Both the position numbers and the translations under genes were made by a program. Of a stretch of 53,574 nucleotides of DNA, positions 9,491 to 18,210 are shown piece by piece. Origin of the DNA: QHXW01 sp035297145 (GTDB lineage Bacteria; Acidobacteriota; Terriglobia; Bryobacterales; Bryobacteraceae); NCBI GenBank assembly GCA_035297145.1, contig DATGZN010000009.1, forward strand, positions 1 to 53,574, read 5' to 3'. The stretch's first letter is position 1; every line of letters begins with the position of its first letter. Under the pieces are notes generated by a model. It had not been told where the DNA came from and did no database searches. It saw only the letters and a list, made by a program, of their open reading frames with translations.

Positions 9491-10981
9491 CTACTTCCTG
9501 GCTGATGGCGGCAATTCCGCCACCAGGCGCAAGGAAACCGAGAGTTCATCCAACTGGAAGTGCGGTCTGAGAAACGCCACGGCGCGATACACCCCGGGTT
9601 TACCGGGGACTTCGCTCACCTCAATCGAAGCATCGCGCAGCGGATGGCTGGCCTTGGTGGCCTGCGAGGCGTTATCGTCGGGTGTCACATAGTTAGTGAT
9701 CCACTGGTTCAGGAACCTCTCGCAATCCGACCGCGACATGAAGCTCCCGATCTTATCGCGCATCATGGCTTTCAGGTAATGCGCAAAGCGGGAGACCGCC
9801 AGAATGTAAGGTAGCTGCGCCGAGAGGCGCGCGTTGGCGTTGGCGGCTTCCTTGTCGTAAAGCTTAGGCTTCTGGCAGGACTGGACACTGAAGAAAGCGG
9901 CGTAATCGGTGCCTTTGCAGTGCACCACCGGCGCGAAGCCCTGATCCGCCAGCTCTTTCTCGCGGCGGTCGCTGATCTGCACTTCGGTGGGGCACTTCAG
10001 GGCAATGTCGCCTTCGTCGGTCCGGAAGTTATGGGCCGGCAACCCTTCGACCAAACCGCCCCCTTCCACACCCCGGATAGAGGCACACCAGCCAAACTGC
10101 GCGAAAGACTGAGTCAGCCGCGCGCCCAGCGCCCAGGCGGCATTAGCCCAAAGATACTTGCTGTGGTCCGTGCCATCGACGTTCTCTTCATAGTTGAATC
10201 CATCCACCTGCACGTTATCCTTGCCGTAGGGCAGCCGCATCAAAATGTGCGGAAGGCACATAGCCACGTAGCGCGAATCCTCGGATTGCCGGAAGGACTT
10301 CCACTTGGCATACTCCGTCGTATCGAAAATCTTAGCGATGTCGCGCGGCGCATCCAGACTGGTGAAGTTCTCCATGTTGAACATATCGGAAGAAGCTCCG
10401 GTCAGAAAGGGCGCGTGCGCTGCCGACGCTACGTTGGAGAGTTTCTCGATCAATTCGAGGTCTTCCGGGTTCTTGCCGAATTCGTAGTTGCCGAGCAGGG
10501 CGCCGAAGGGCGCTCCGCCGAAAACGCCAAACTCTTCCTCATAGACCTTCTTGAACAACGCGCTCTGGTCGAACTCCGGGGCGCGCTGCAGATCCCGCAG
10601 CATTTCCCTCTTGCTGCAATTCAGGATCTTTATTTTGAGTTGGTCGCTGGTTTCGCTCTGGTCGAGCATGTACTTCAACCCGCGCCAGGAGGCCTCCAGC
10701 TTCTGGAATTCGGCATGATGGAGAACCTCGTTCAATTGAATGGAAAGCAGGTGATCGATCTGCGCGATGCGCGCGTTGATCATCGACTCGGTGTCGCGCG
10801 AGACGGTCATCTCACCCTGCAACACCTGGCTGACGAATTCCTTAATCAGGCTCTTGCCGCGCTCGCGCGCCGCCGGATCCTTGCCCAGGCGCCCCTGCTC
10901 CACGATCTGATCCAGCAGACCGCCGCCCGCTTGTTGTTCCGCAGTTTGAGTTGCAACCGCTGATTTTTCTTTCTCAGGCAT
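9491..10981 (-). CDS. tssC: T6SS contractile sheath large subunit TssC (VipB)
   Basis: Protein of 496 aa, standard for TssC/VipB/ImpC. Diagnostic segments are LQKLEASWRGLKYMLDQSE in the first third (the track residues read FQKLEASWRGLKYM), FGVFGGAPFGALLGNYEF, and the C-terminal FLNQWITNYV plus GVYRAVAFLRPHFQLDELSV. It polymerises with TssB into the contractile sheath. The start overlaps the end of tssB by 8 nt, the classic coupled arrangement of sheath genes. Confidence 0.96.
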   Translation of the reverse strand: MPEKEKSAVATQTAEQQAGGGLLDQIVEQGRLGKDPAARERGKSLIKEFVSQVLQGEMTVSRDTESMINARIAQIDHLLSIQLNEVLHHAEFQKLEASWRGLKYMLDQSETSDQLKIKILNCSKREMLRDLQRAPEFDQSALFKKVYEEEFGVFGGAPFGALLGNYEFGKNPEDLELIEKLSNVASAAHAPFLTGASSDMFNMENFTSLDAPRDIAKIFDTTEYAKWKSFRQSEDSRYVAMCLPHILMRLPYGKDNVQVDGFNYEENVDGTDHSKYLWANAAWALGARLTQSFAQFGWCASIRGVEGGGLVEGLPAHNFRTDEGDIALKCPTEVQISDRREKELADQGFAPVVHCKGTDYAAFFSVQSCQKPKLYDKEAANANARLSAQLPYILAVSRFAHYLKAMMRDKIGSFMSRSDCERFLNQWITNYVTPDDNASQATKASHPLRDASIEVSEVPGKPGVYRAVAFLRPHFQLDELSVSLRLVAELPPSARK

Positions 10982-11495
10982 TGGACTCTCCCTCCGGCTT
11001 CACTTCATCCTTCAGCTTGCCCATCTTGTCGGTATTGTTGATGGCGTCCTGTAACAGTTCATCGAGCTTGTCGTTGCCCTGCAGGCTGCCGCGCAGATCA
11101 GAGAGCTTGGTCCGCAACTCCAAGAGTTCCCGCAGCGGCCGCACCTGGCGGGCCACCTGCTCCGGTTCGAAATCCTGCAGGCTCTTGAAGTTCAGGTCTA
11201 CTTTCAGTTGGCCGGCATTGGGGTCATCGCTTAGCTTGTTCTCGACCGAATACGCCAGATGGGGCTTCATTCCGGCCAGTACGCTATCGAAGTTGTCGGG
11301 GTTCACCTCTACGAACTTCCGGTCCTTCAACCGCGCCATGGCCTCGGTGGGCTGGCCGGTAAAGTCCCCAAGTACCCCCATGACAAACGGCAGTTCCTTC
11401 AATTCGATCGCGCCGCCAACTTCCACGTCATAGGTGATATGCACGCGTGGCGACCTCACCCGATCGAGCTTATGTTGTGTGCTTTGTCTTGCCAT
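10974..11495 (-). CDS. tssB: T6SS contractile sheath small subunit TssB (VipA)
   Basis: Protein of 173 aa, the usual TssB/VipA/ImpB length. Hallmarks are VHITYDVEVGGAIELKELPF, the LGDFTGQP motif and LKDRKFVEVNPDNFD. It pairs with TssC to build the sheath, and its N-terminal helix is the likely TagJ contact. It is the first gene of the cluster in this window. A GGGAGGGAGG stretch precedes the ATG. I searched the upstream 200 nt on this strand for a sigma-54 GG-N10-GC promoter and found none. Confidence 0.95.
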   Translation of the reverse strand: MARQSTQHKLDRVRSPRVHITYDVEVGGAIELKELPFVMGVLGDFTGQPTEAMARLKDRKFVEVNPDNFDSVLAGMKPHLAYSVENKLSDDPNAGQLKVDLNFKSLQDFEPEQVARQVRPLRELLELRTKLSDLRGSLQGNDKLDELLQDAINNTDKMGKLKDEVKPEGESNA

Positions 11496-12187
11496 TCTGC
11501 AAATCCTCCCTCCCGATTAGAATCCCGTGCTGGCTCTTGTGGGTGCACCCGTCAATCGGAGCCAACCACCGCGAAGCAGGGAATGCCGCAAATGAACGGG
11601 CGCCAGGCTGCTGTGAACGTTTGGCGCGGAGGTTCAGTTGGGAAGCTCTGGCCGGGTTCTGAAACGGGCACGGCACTCCTATGAACACTACACCGCTCCG
11701 CCACGGTGTCATTAACCGCGACGCTGCCAAACTCCCTGTCACGATCGAAAACAAGACTACACCACAACAAACGGAAAGACAAGTCCTCAAATGGCTTACG
11801 GGCAGACTGTCAAATTCAGGTGGCTGGCTGCACGATGCGCGCGACCGCACCCGTCTCGGTGGCGCCTGTTCCGCGCGATCCGCCAATCCAGAGGACATTC
11901 TCATTCCAACACCGCGTGACTCAGGGCAATCGGCTCGCCATACGGCCTTGGGCCTTTCCGCGCTCCTCGACATTCCGCGCAATTCCCTCAAGATAATTAA
12001 GATAGACGAAGCCCCTGGGCCAAAAGCCCGTGAAAAAATCCACCTTCCAAAAGCCGGAACTCCTATCCTTCCGGATAGTCGACTAGCTGAACGGATAGTG
12101 ATCGGACCTCGCAACTCGTGTCACGCAGGAAGACAGCGTCGATCATCTTCGATTGCGGCCCGGTGTGCAATCCGCTAGATTGGGAGC
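11496..12187. other. Intergenic region between T6SS and tRNA-Ser
   Basis: About 690 nt without a recognisable gene. Two long overlapping open frames exist, one on each strand (165 codons plus, 214 codons minus). Neither translation shows hydrophobic cores, motifs or plausible composition, so I do not call them. The minus-strand part next to tssB must hold the T6SS promoter, but I saw only weak sigma-70-like matches. The last 40 nt hold the tRNA promoter listed separately. Confidence 0.6.
12153..12181 (+). promoter_or_regulatory. Putative promoter of tRNA-Ser
   Basis: TTGCGG (12153-12158) and TAGATT (12176-12181) are separated by 17 nt. The tRNA begins 6 nt after the -10 box, so the transcript would start at or next to the mature 5' end. 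Match to sigma-70 consensus is moderate. Confidence 0.35.
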
Positions 12188-12277
12188 GGAGGAATGGCCG
12201 AGTGGTTGAAGGCGGCGGTCTTGAAAACCGTTAGCGGGGTGACTCGCTCGGGGGTTCGAATCCCTCTTCCTCCGCCA
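12188..12277 (+). tRNA. tRNA-Ser (anticodon UGA)
   Basis: The 7-bp acceptor stem GGAGGAA/TTCCTCC closes at 12188-12194 and 12267-12273. It is followed by discriminator G and an encoded CCA (12275-12277). The anticodon loop CTTGAAA gives TGA at 12222-12224, between stems GCGGT and ACCGT. The long class II variable arm and the T-arm GGTTCGAATCC are typical of serine tRNA. It reads UCA and, by wobble, other UCN codons. Confidence 0.97.
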
Positions 12278-12431
12278 GTATATTCAGGTCATTGAATTTC
12301 ATAGAGTTACAGTTCTTTTCCGCTTTCTTCCAATGCCAGAACTCGCTTGGCTGAGCCAGGCCCATTGCGCAGCAAGCCGGTTCTGGGCAAAACGCAGCCG
12401 CCCTGCGGCCTTCCGGAAAACGACGTTCGCA

Positions 12432-12437
12432 TATAAT
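12432..12437 (+). promoter_or_regulatory. Perfect -10 box just upstream of the GNAT start
   Basis: TATAAT ends 6 nt before the GTG at 12444, so a transcript starting about 7 nt downstream would begin at the start codon (leaderless). No good -35 hexamer is visible at 16-18 nt. Confidence 0.35.
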
Positions 12438-12443
12438 CCAGAC

Positions 12444-12556
12444 GTGACGCGTAGAAACTCCCCGGACACCCTGAAAGCGCTCGTCGATTCGCTGCGGTTC
12501 GACCCATTTTACGTTGCGATCTCCCAGACTTTGACGACGAAGCCCGAAGACGAGAG
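12444..12556 (+). pseudogene. N-terminal part of the GNAT gene, out of frame
   Basis: The frame starting GTG at 12444 encodes VTRRNSPDTLKALVDSLRFD followed by PFYVAIS, then drifts into nonsense and stops at 12587. The continuation of a sensible acetyltransferase (DFDDEARRREVLARYF) is found in another frame from about 12527. Loss of a single base near 12520-12530 would explain this. It is either a real mutation or a sequencing/assembly error; no slippery heptamer for programmed frameshifting is present. Confidence 0.6.
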
Positions 12557-13051
12557 GTGCTGGCTCGCTACTTCGACTATTCCATGAGTGAGGGTGACCG
12601 CCGGGGCCGCCTGGTCGTCTGGCCGGACCCATCCATCGGTGCAGCCGTGTGGTTGTTGCCGGCGGCGTCTTCCGTGTCCGACGCCGAGTCAGACGCTAAG
12701 GCCGCATTCCTCACCGAGGTGGTTGGCGCGCATGGTGCGGAAAATTATCACCGGATCGTCGATTTTATGTGGCCCCGAGCGTCGGCCGTCATTGACGAGT
12801 CCGCCTGGTACCTGTCAATAGTCGGCGTGGCCCCTTCGGCCCAGGGCCAAGGTATCGGTGCGCGCCTCCTCGAGGCCACGCTCGGAGAGGCTGACGAAGC
12901 TGGCGCCAACTGCTATTTGGAAACCTTTGACAGCCGCAACCCGCGCTTCTATGAGCGGCTCGGGTTTTCTTCCGTCGGATCCCACGTGGAGCCGGTCACC
13001 GCGTCGCCTTACACGATAATGAATCGGAGCCCGATACCGCGCTCGCGCTAG
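12557..13051 (+). CDS. GNAT-family N-acetyltransferase (5' end frameshifted)
   Basis: 164 codons from GTG 12557; an ATG lies at 12584. The GNAT core is clear: YLSIVGVAPSAQGQGIGARL is the beta4/acetyl-CoA pyrophosphate loop (Q/R-x-x-G-x-G/A), followed by ANCYLETFDSRNPRFYERLGF, which is the C-terminal acetyltransferase signature. The substrate is unknown. The natural gene probably began at 12444 in another frame (see the preceding fragment), so this product may lack its first helix and be inactive. It lies downstream of tRNA-Ser, with its own -10 box upstream of 12444. Confidence 0.8.
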   Translation: MLARYFDYSMSEGDRRGRLVVWPDPSIGAAVWLLPAASSVSDAESDAKAAFLTEVVGAHGAENYHRIVDFMWPRASAVIDESAWYLSIVGVAPSAQGQGIGARLLEATLGEADEAGANCYLETFDSRNPRFYERLGFSSVGSHVEPVTASPYTIMNRSPIPRSR

Positions 13052-13070
13052 AAGTTCTGGCAAGAAGCCG

Positions 13071-13691
13071 CTAATCCTTGCTTAGGATTTTGGCGCCCAG
13101 CGCGCCGCCGGCGACACAGAAGAGCGTCATCATGAGGAACATCCCGGCCAACGATTGGAGCACTTCCACGGGGTTCTGCAAGCGTTTGACAGCTTCATCG
13201 ATGGTCTTTTGATCAATAGCGAAGTCGCGGAGCTGATCCTTCACAGCGGCGAGTCCGCCGACGCGCTGAAGGGCTGCCATGAAAAAGGCGAAGATGAGCG
13301 AGAGCAGCACGCAGCTCAGCACGCCCGTGATCCAGCCCATGTGAGCGCCGCCCCTGACGGTCAGCCGCTGGCCGGTGCGGCGCTTGTAGATCCAAACCGA
13401 AAAGTACCCGGCGCCGAGCCACCACACAAAGAAGACGTAGTTAACCCCGGGAATCATCATTGTGAGGCACAAGAGCGCCGCCGCCAGCAGTCCCACGCGA
13501 AGAGCGACGGGATTCCGGAATCCGAGGGGAACGAGAGGAACTATGGGGGCCGCGACAGGCGGAGCCACTGGCACTGCGCCCTGCTCGGCTAATGCCGCCG
13601 CCACCGGCTCGTCACGCTGCGGTTTGCCGCACTTGTGGCAAAATCGCGCGTCGGGCGGGAGTTCGGCACCGCAGGTACAGAATTCAGGCAT
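13071..13691 (-). CDS. Zinc-ribbon membrane protein
   Basis: Protein of 206 aa. The N-terminus carries a zinc ribbon with two Cys pairs (FCTCGAELPPDARFCHKCG, Cys 5, 7, 18 and 21). A proline/valine-rich linker comes next, then hydrophobic segments at about 68-110 (two helices), about 120-142 and about 182-200. Proteins of this build are common and mostly uncharacterised. It is convergent with the GNAT gene and lies 23 nt downstream of the next membrane-anchored protein, so the two may be cotranscribed. No enzymatic motif is visible. Confidence 0.75.
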   Translation of the reverse strand: MPEFCTCGAELPPDARFCHKCGKPQRDEPVAAALAEQGAVPVAPPVAAPIVPLVPLGFRNPVALRVGLLAAALLCLTMMIPGVNYVFFVWWLGAGYFSVWIYKRRTGQRLTVRGGAHMGWITGVLSCVLLSLIFAFFMAALQRVGGLAAVKDQLRDFAIDQKTIDEAVKRLQNPVEVLQSLAGMFLMMTLFCVAGGALGAKILSKD

Positions 13692-13714
13692 TAAGCTGAA
13701 CGAAGCCTACTCGT

Positions 13715-14251
13715 TCAGTTTGACGCAGGCTCTCCCACGGAGGCAAGTGCGATGTGGGTCTGGCCGTGTTTCTCCGTGATGGCGATGATGCGCTTGTAGC
13801 CATCCTCGGTGTACTCCATATGCACACTGCCGTTGAACCTTTGCGTGATCATCCAGTGCGGCAGTTCGTGATGATAGAACTCTTTCACCTTCTCGATGGA
13901 GTCATCCGTCGTGTAATCGGCGGCGATAACGGTGAACGCCTTGTGGCCGGAGTCAAAGCTGAAATCCACACTAGCAGCGTGGTTGTTGTCGTTGCGAACG
14001 GCGTTGGGATAAACGGGCACGCCGATCAGCTTGGGATCGAGCTTTTTGTCCTCCTGCACGCGCAGGGAGCCGATAGGGGTGTCCACCTGGACGGTTTCGC
14101 CCTTCGCGGTTCGGGTCTTCTCGACGTGAATATTGTCGGCCACATATATGCCGGCCATGAAGACGCCCACCACAGCCAGGGCAGCCAGAATCAAGAACGC
14201 GGCGAGGACGCCTGCCAGGACTCCTCCCCGTTGCGAGCGGTTGCGGTTCAT
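13715..14251 (-). CDS. Single-pass membrane protein of unknown function
   Basis: Protein of 178 aa. After a basic N-terminus (MNRNRSQRGG) there is one hydrophobic helix (about 10-36). The rest is soluble and predicted to be outside the cytoplasm. It contains GVPVYPNAVRNDN and DDSIEKVKEFYHHELPHW; a 'pseudo-PNA / EKVxxFY' pattern is often seen in small exported proteins of this phylum, but I cannot assign a family. It is followed by the zinc-ribbon protein. A 6-bp hairpin lies in its leader (14268-14289). Confidence 0.7.
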   Translation of the reverse strand: MNRNRSQRGGVLAGVLAAFLILAALAVVGVFMAGIYVADNIHVEKTRTAKGETVQVDTPIGSLRVQEDKKLDPKLIGVPVYPNAVRNDNNHAASVDFSFDSGHKAFTVIAADYTTDDSIEKVKEFYHHELPHWMITQRFNGSVHMEYTEDGYKRIIAITEKHGQTHIALASVGEPASN

Positions 14252-14267
14252 AAAAACTTGCCTTCCT

Positions 14268-14289
14268 CACGCCATACGAAAGCGGCGTG
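14268..14289 (-). promoter_or_regulatory. Leader hairpin upstream of the 178-aa membrane protein
   Basis: CACGCC and GGCGTG arms flank a 10-nt loop, ending about 17 nt upstream of the ATG and next to the ribosome binding site. It may affect translation. No U-tract follows, so it is not a terminator for glpX. Confidence 0.25.
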
Positions 14290-14347
14290 GAAAAAGTTCC
14301 CAGACGATCTTATCTGATTCCAAAGGCCGGCGGGTACCTGAAACCGG

Positions 14348-15325
14348 CTACCGGAACCGCACCTTCACGTCGGGCTTGTTCTCCAGATGTACGGTGTCGA
14401 TGAACCGCACCCGGGCCGGCGTCAATGTCATGACGATGGATTGCGTGCGGGTGCCATCGCCAAAAAAGCGCACGCCCTTCAGAAGATTGCCGTCGGTCAC
14501 GCCGCTGGCTGCAAAGACGATGTGATGGCCGGGGGCCAGCTCGTGGGTGGTGTAGATCTTCTTGGTGTCGTGGATCCCCATGTCCTGCATGCGTTCCCTT
14601 TGCTTATCGTCTTTCACGACCAACCGGCCGAGGATCTCGCCGTTCAAGCAGCGTAGAGCGGCAGCGGTCAGCACGCCTTCCGGTGCCCCACCGGAGCCCA
14701 TCACCGCTTGCACGCCAGTCCCGGCAACGGCGGCGGCAATTCCCGCCGATAGGTCGCCATCCCCAATCAGCCGGATCCGCGCGCCGGCGTCGCGGATATC
14801 GGCGATCAGCTTCTCGTGCCGCGGGCGATCGAGCACCACCACCACCAGGTCATCCACACCGCGTTGCAACCGCCGGGCGATGGCTTTCAGATTGTGCTTG
14901 ACTGGCGCATCCAGGTCCACGGCTCCCTTGGCGGCGGGGCCGACGATGATCTTTTCCATGTAGCAGTCAGGCGCGTGCAGCAAGCCGCCGCGTTCGGACG
15001 CCGCCAGCACCGTGATCGCGCCACCAGCGCCGGTGGAACAGAGATTGGTCCCCTCGAGCGGATCGACCGCGATATCGACGGTAAGCGCCTCGGTGTGATT
15101 CTTGGCCGACCCCACCTTCTCGCCGATGTACAGCATGGGGGCTGAATCGCGCTCGCCCTCGCCGATCACGATGGTGCCTTCGATGGCAATCGTGTCCAGG
15201 CAGCGCCGCATACTCTCGACCGCCGCCTGATCGGCGGTGTGCGGATCTCCCATGCCCATGGTGCGGGCTGAAGCAATGGCCGCATCTTCGACCACGCGCA
15301 AGACTTCCAGTGAAAGATCGAACAT
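14348..15325 (-). CDS. glpX: Class II fructose-1,6-bisphosphatase GlpX
   Basis: From ATG 15325 the product is 325 aa (MFDLSLEVLRVVEDAAIASA...), the usual GlpX length. The frame stays open further upstream, but that extension overlaps the divergent gene and is not conserved-looking. Family motifs present are the IVIGEGERDSAPMLYIGE metal site, the second metal site DPLEGTNLCSTGAGG, and MGSGGAPEGVLTAAAL in the C-terminal half. It hydrolyses fructose-1,6-bisphosphate to fructose-6-phosphate in gluconeogenesis. The enzyme is cytoplasmic and Li+-sensitive Mn-type by family. All recognisable active-site segments are intact. It is transcribed divergently from the coiled-coil gene. Confidence 0.95.
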   Translation of the reverse strand: MFDLSLEVLRVVEDAAIASARTMGMGDPHTADQAAVESMRRCLDTIAIEGTIVIGEGERDSAPMLYIGEKVGSAKNHTEALTVDIAVDPLEGTNLCSTGAGGAITVLAASERGGLLHAPDCYMEKIIVGPAAKGAVDLDAPVKHNLKAIARRLQRGVDDLVVVVLDRPRHEKLIADIRDAGARIRLIGDGDLSAGIAAAVAGTGVQAVMGSGGAPEGVLTAAALRCLNGEILGRLVVKDDKQRERMQDMGIHDTKKIYTTHELAPGHHIVFAASGVTDGNLLKGVRFFGDGTRTQSIVMTLTPARVRFIDTVHLENKPDVKVRFR

Positions 15326-15357
15326 CCCCGTAAGCTCTTCCTGGACGATAACACAAC

Positions 15358-15369
15358 TCCGGCGCCGGA
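15358..15369. promoter_or_regulatory. 12-bp perfect palindrome in the glpX divergent region
   Basis: TCCGGCGCCGGA lies 33 nt upstream of the glpX ATG and 45 nt upstream of the divergent coiled-coil gene. It could bind a dimeric regulator of either gene or form mRNA structure in the glpX leader. GC-rich palindromes also arise by chance. Confidence 0.25.
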
Positions 15370-15413
15370 CAGCCATTTTGGGCTCACGACAATGCAGCAT
15401 TACACTCAGACCT

Positions 15414-15917
15414 ATGAGAACTGTGCCCTTTATCCTGTGCTCGTGTGTTGCTGCCTGGGCGCAAGCCCCGTCGGCGGACCCACAAACCATTCAAAGCCTG
15501 CTGTCCGAGGTGCACCAGCTTCGCATCGTGCTGGAACGCTCCGCTGCAATCGCTCCGCGCATTCAGATCGCCGTAGAGCGGCTCAAGCTCCAACAAGAAC
15601 AGGTTGCGCGAACGTCGCGCGAACTGGCTGATCTCCGCGATCGCCTGGACAAAAGCCGGTCGGACCTTGCGCAAATGCAACAACATCTTCCATCGCTAGA
15701 AGCCGAGGTGAGCCAGGAAACCGATCCGTCTAGACAACGTGATCTGGGCGAGCGCCTCAAGTTCTCCAAGCTCCAATCCGAACAGGTGGAAAAGTCGACG
15801 CAGCAAATGCAAACCCGCGAGGGCGAACTTGCAAGCCAGTTGCAGTCCGAGCAGTCGAGACTGACCGAGCTAAACGATCGCCTCGACCAGATAGAGCGCG
15901 CGTTAAACGCACCGTAG
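15414..15917 (+). CDS. Secreted coiled-coil protein
   Basis: Protein of 167 aa from ATG 15414. A signal peptide (MRTVPFILCSCVAAWAQA, cleavage near 18) is followed by an almost uninterrupted heptad-rich coiled coil (about 30-165), rich in Gln, Glu, Arg and Leu (EQVARTSRELADLRDRLDKS). No enzymatic domain is seen. It is probably a periplasmic structural or adaptor protein. The frame is open further upstream across glpX, but the signal peptide fixes this start. It is followed 9 nt later by a dehydrogenase gene. Confidence 0.75.
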   Translation: MRTVPFILCSCVAAWAQAPSADPQTIQSLLSEVHQLRIVLERSAAIAPRIQIAVERLKLQQEQVARTSRELADLRDRLDKSRSDLAQMQQHLPSLEAEVSQETDPSRQRDLGERLKFSKLQSEQVEKSTQQMQTREGELASQLQSEQSRLTELNDRLDQIERALNAP

Positions 15918-15926
15918 AACTGGCTC

Positions 15927-16895
15927 ATGGACCCTGTCACGGTTCTGGTACTAGCAAATCCTGCCGAGCCGCAACTGGCCATGCTCGACGACCTGCGGGG
16001 TGCGGCTGCGATTGCCATCGGCGACACACCCGCAGCTTGCGAGAATATCGCCCTTCATGCGGAAGTAATTCTCAACTGGATGTCCGGAGCGTCACTACTC
16101 CAGCGGATTTGGCCGATGGCGTCGCGGGTGCGGTGGGTGCATACGCGCTCCGCTGGACTGGATGGAATGCTGTTTCCCGCATTCGTGGAAAGCCCGGTTA
16201 CGCTTACGAATGCACGCGGGGTATTCAGCGAGATTCTGGGAGAGTTCACCATCGGCGCGGTGCTCTTTTTCGCGAAGGACTTCCGGCGCCTGGTGACGAG
16301 CCAGATGGCCGGCAAGTGGGACCCGTTCGACGTCATCGAAATCCGTGGACAGACGCTGGGCCTGGTAGGTTACGGCGATATCGGCCGGGCGGTGGCTCGC
16401 CGGGCGCACGCATTCGGCATGAACGTTGTCGCGCTCAAGCGCCGGCCGGAGCTTACGCGCGACGATCCCGACGTTTCGCAGGTTTTCCCGCCGGAAGGCA
16501 AGCATGAGATGCTCCGGCAATCGGATTACGTGGCGGTGGTCGCGCCTTTGACGCCCGAATCGCGGGGCATGATTGCGGCCCCGGAGTTTGATGCGATGAA
16601 GACGTCGGCGGTGCTGATCAATATGGGCCGCGGACCGGTGGTCGATGAGACAGCGCTCGTGCGGGCGTTGCGGGAGCGGCGGATCCGCGGTGCGGCGCTG
16701 GACGTCTTCGATACCGAGCCGCTACCGGCCGGGCATCCTTTTTATATGCTCGATAGCGTGCTACTTTCACCGCACTCGGCCGACCAGACATCTGACTGGA
16801 AAGAGCGTACGATGCGATTGTTTCTGGAGAACTTTCGCCGGTACCGGGCCGGCGAGCCACTCCTCAATGTGGTAAATAAGAAGCTCGGTTATTGA
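15927..16895 (+). CDS. D-2-hydroxyacid dehydrogenase (NAD-dependent)
   Basis: Protein of 322 aa. The NAD-binding motif GLVGYGDIGRAVARR (about 144-158) is preceded by the family's LTNARGVFSEILGEFTIGAVL. Catalytic residues are recognisable: Arg in INMGRGPVVDE, Glu in DVFDTEPLP and His in LLSPHSADQT. Family members reduce 2-keto acids to D-2-hydroxyacids; the substrate (for example glyoxylate, hydroxypyruvate or phenylpyruvate) is not readable. The stop at 16893-16895 is within the ribosome binding site of the GH29 gene, so the two are coupled. Confidence 0.9.
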   Translation: MDPVTVLVLANPAEPQLAMLDDLRGAAAIAIGDTPAACENIALHAEVILNWMSGASLLQRIWPMASRVRWVHTRSAGLDGMLFPAFVESPVTLTNARGVFSEILGEFTIGAVLFFAKDFRRLVTSQMAGKWDPFDVIEIRGQTLGLVGYGDIGRAVARRAHAFGMNVVALKRRPELTRDDPDVSQVFPPEGKHEMLRQSDYVAVVAPLTPESRGMIAAPEFDAMKTSAVLINMGRGPVVDETALVRALRERRIRGAALDVFDTEPLPAGHPFYMLDSVLLSPHSADQTSDWKERTMRLFLENFRRYRAGEPLLNVVNKKLGY

Positions 16896-16902
16896 GGTGA
16901 TG

Positions 16903-18186
<1,284 letters not shown>

Positions 18187-18210
18187 CGCTAACCTCCTAT
18201 CACCGCTTCG

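Noticed and set aside
9920..10963. 347-codon plus-strand frame opposite tssC
   Set aside because: Antisense shadow of the sheath gene.
11496..11700. Sigma-54 promoter before the T6SS cluster
   Set aside because: Checked every GG on the minus strand for GC ten bases later; none fits.
11470..12178. Two opposing frames (214 and 165 codons) between tssB and the tRNA
   Set aside because: Neither has recognisable domains or ribosome binding sites; they overlap each other almost fully.
12188..12277. tRNA-Ser as an integration site
   Set aside because: No duplicate of the tRNA 3' end was found in the window and the recombinase relic is 34 kb away.
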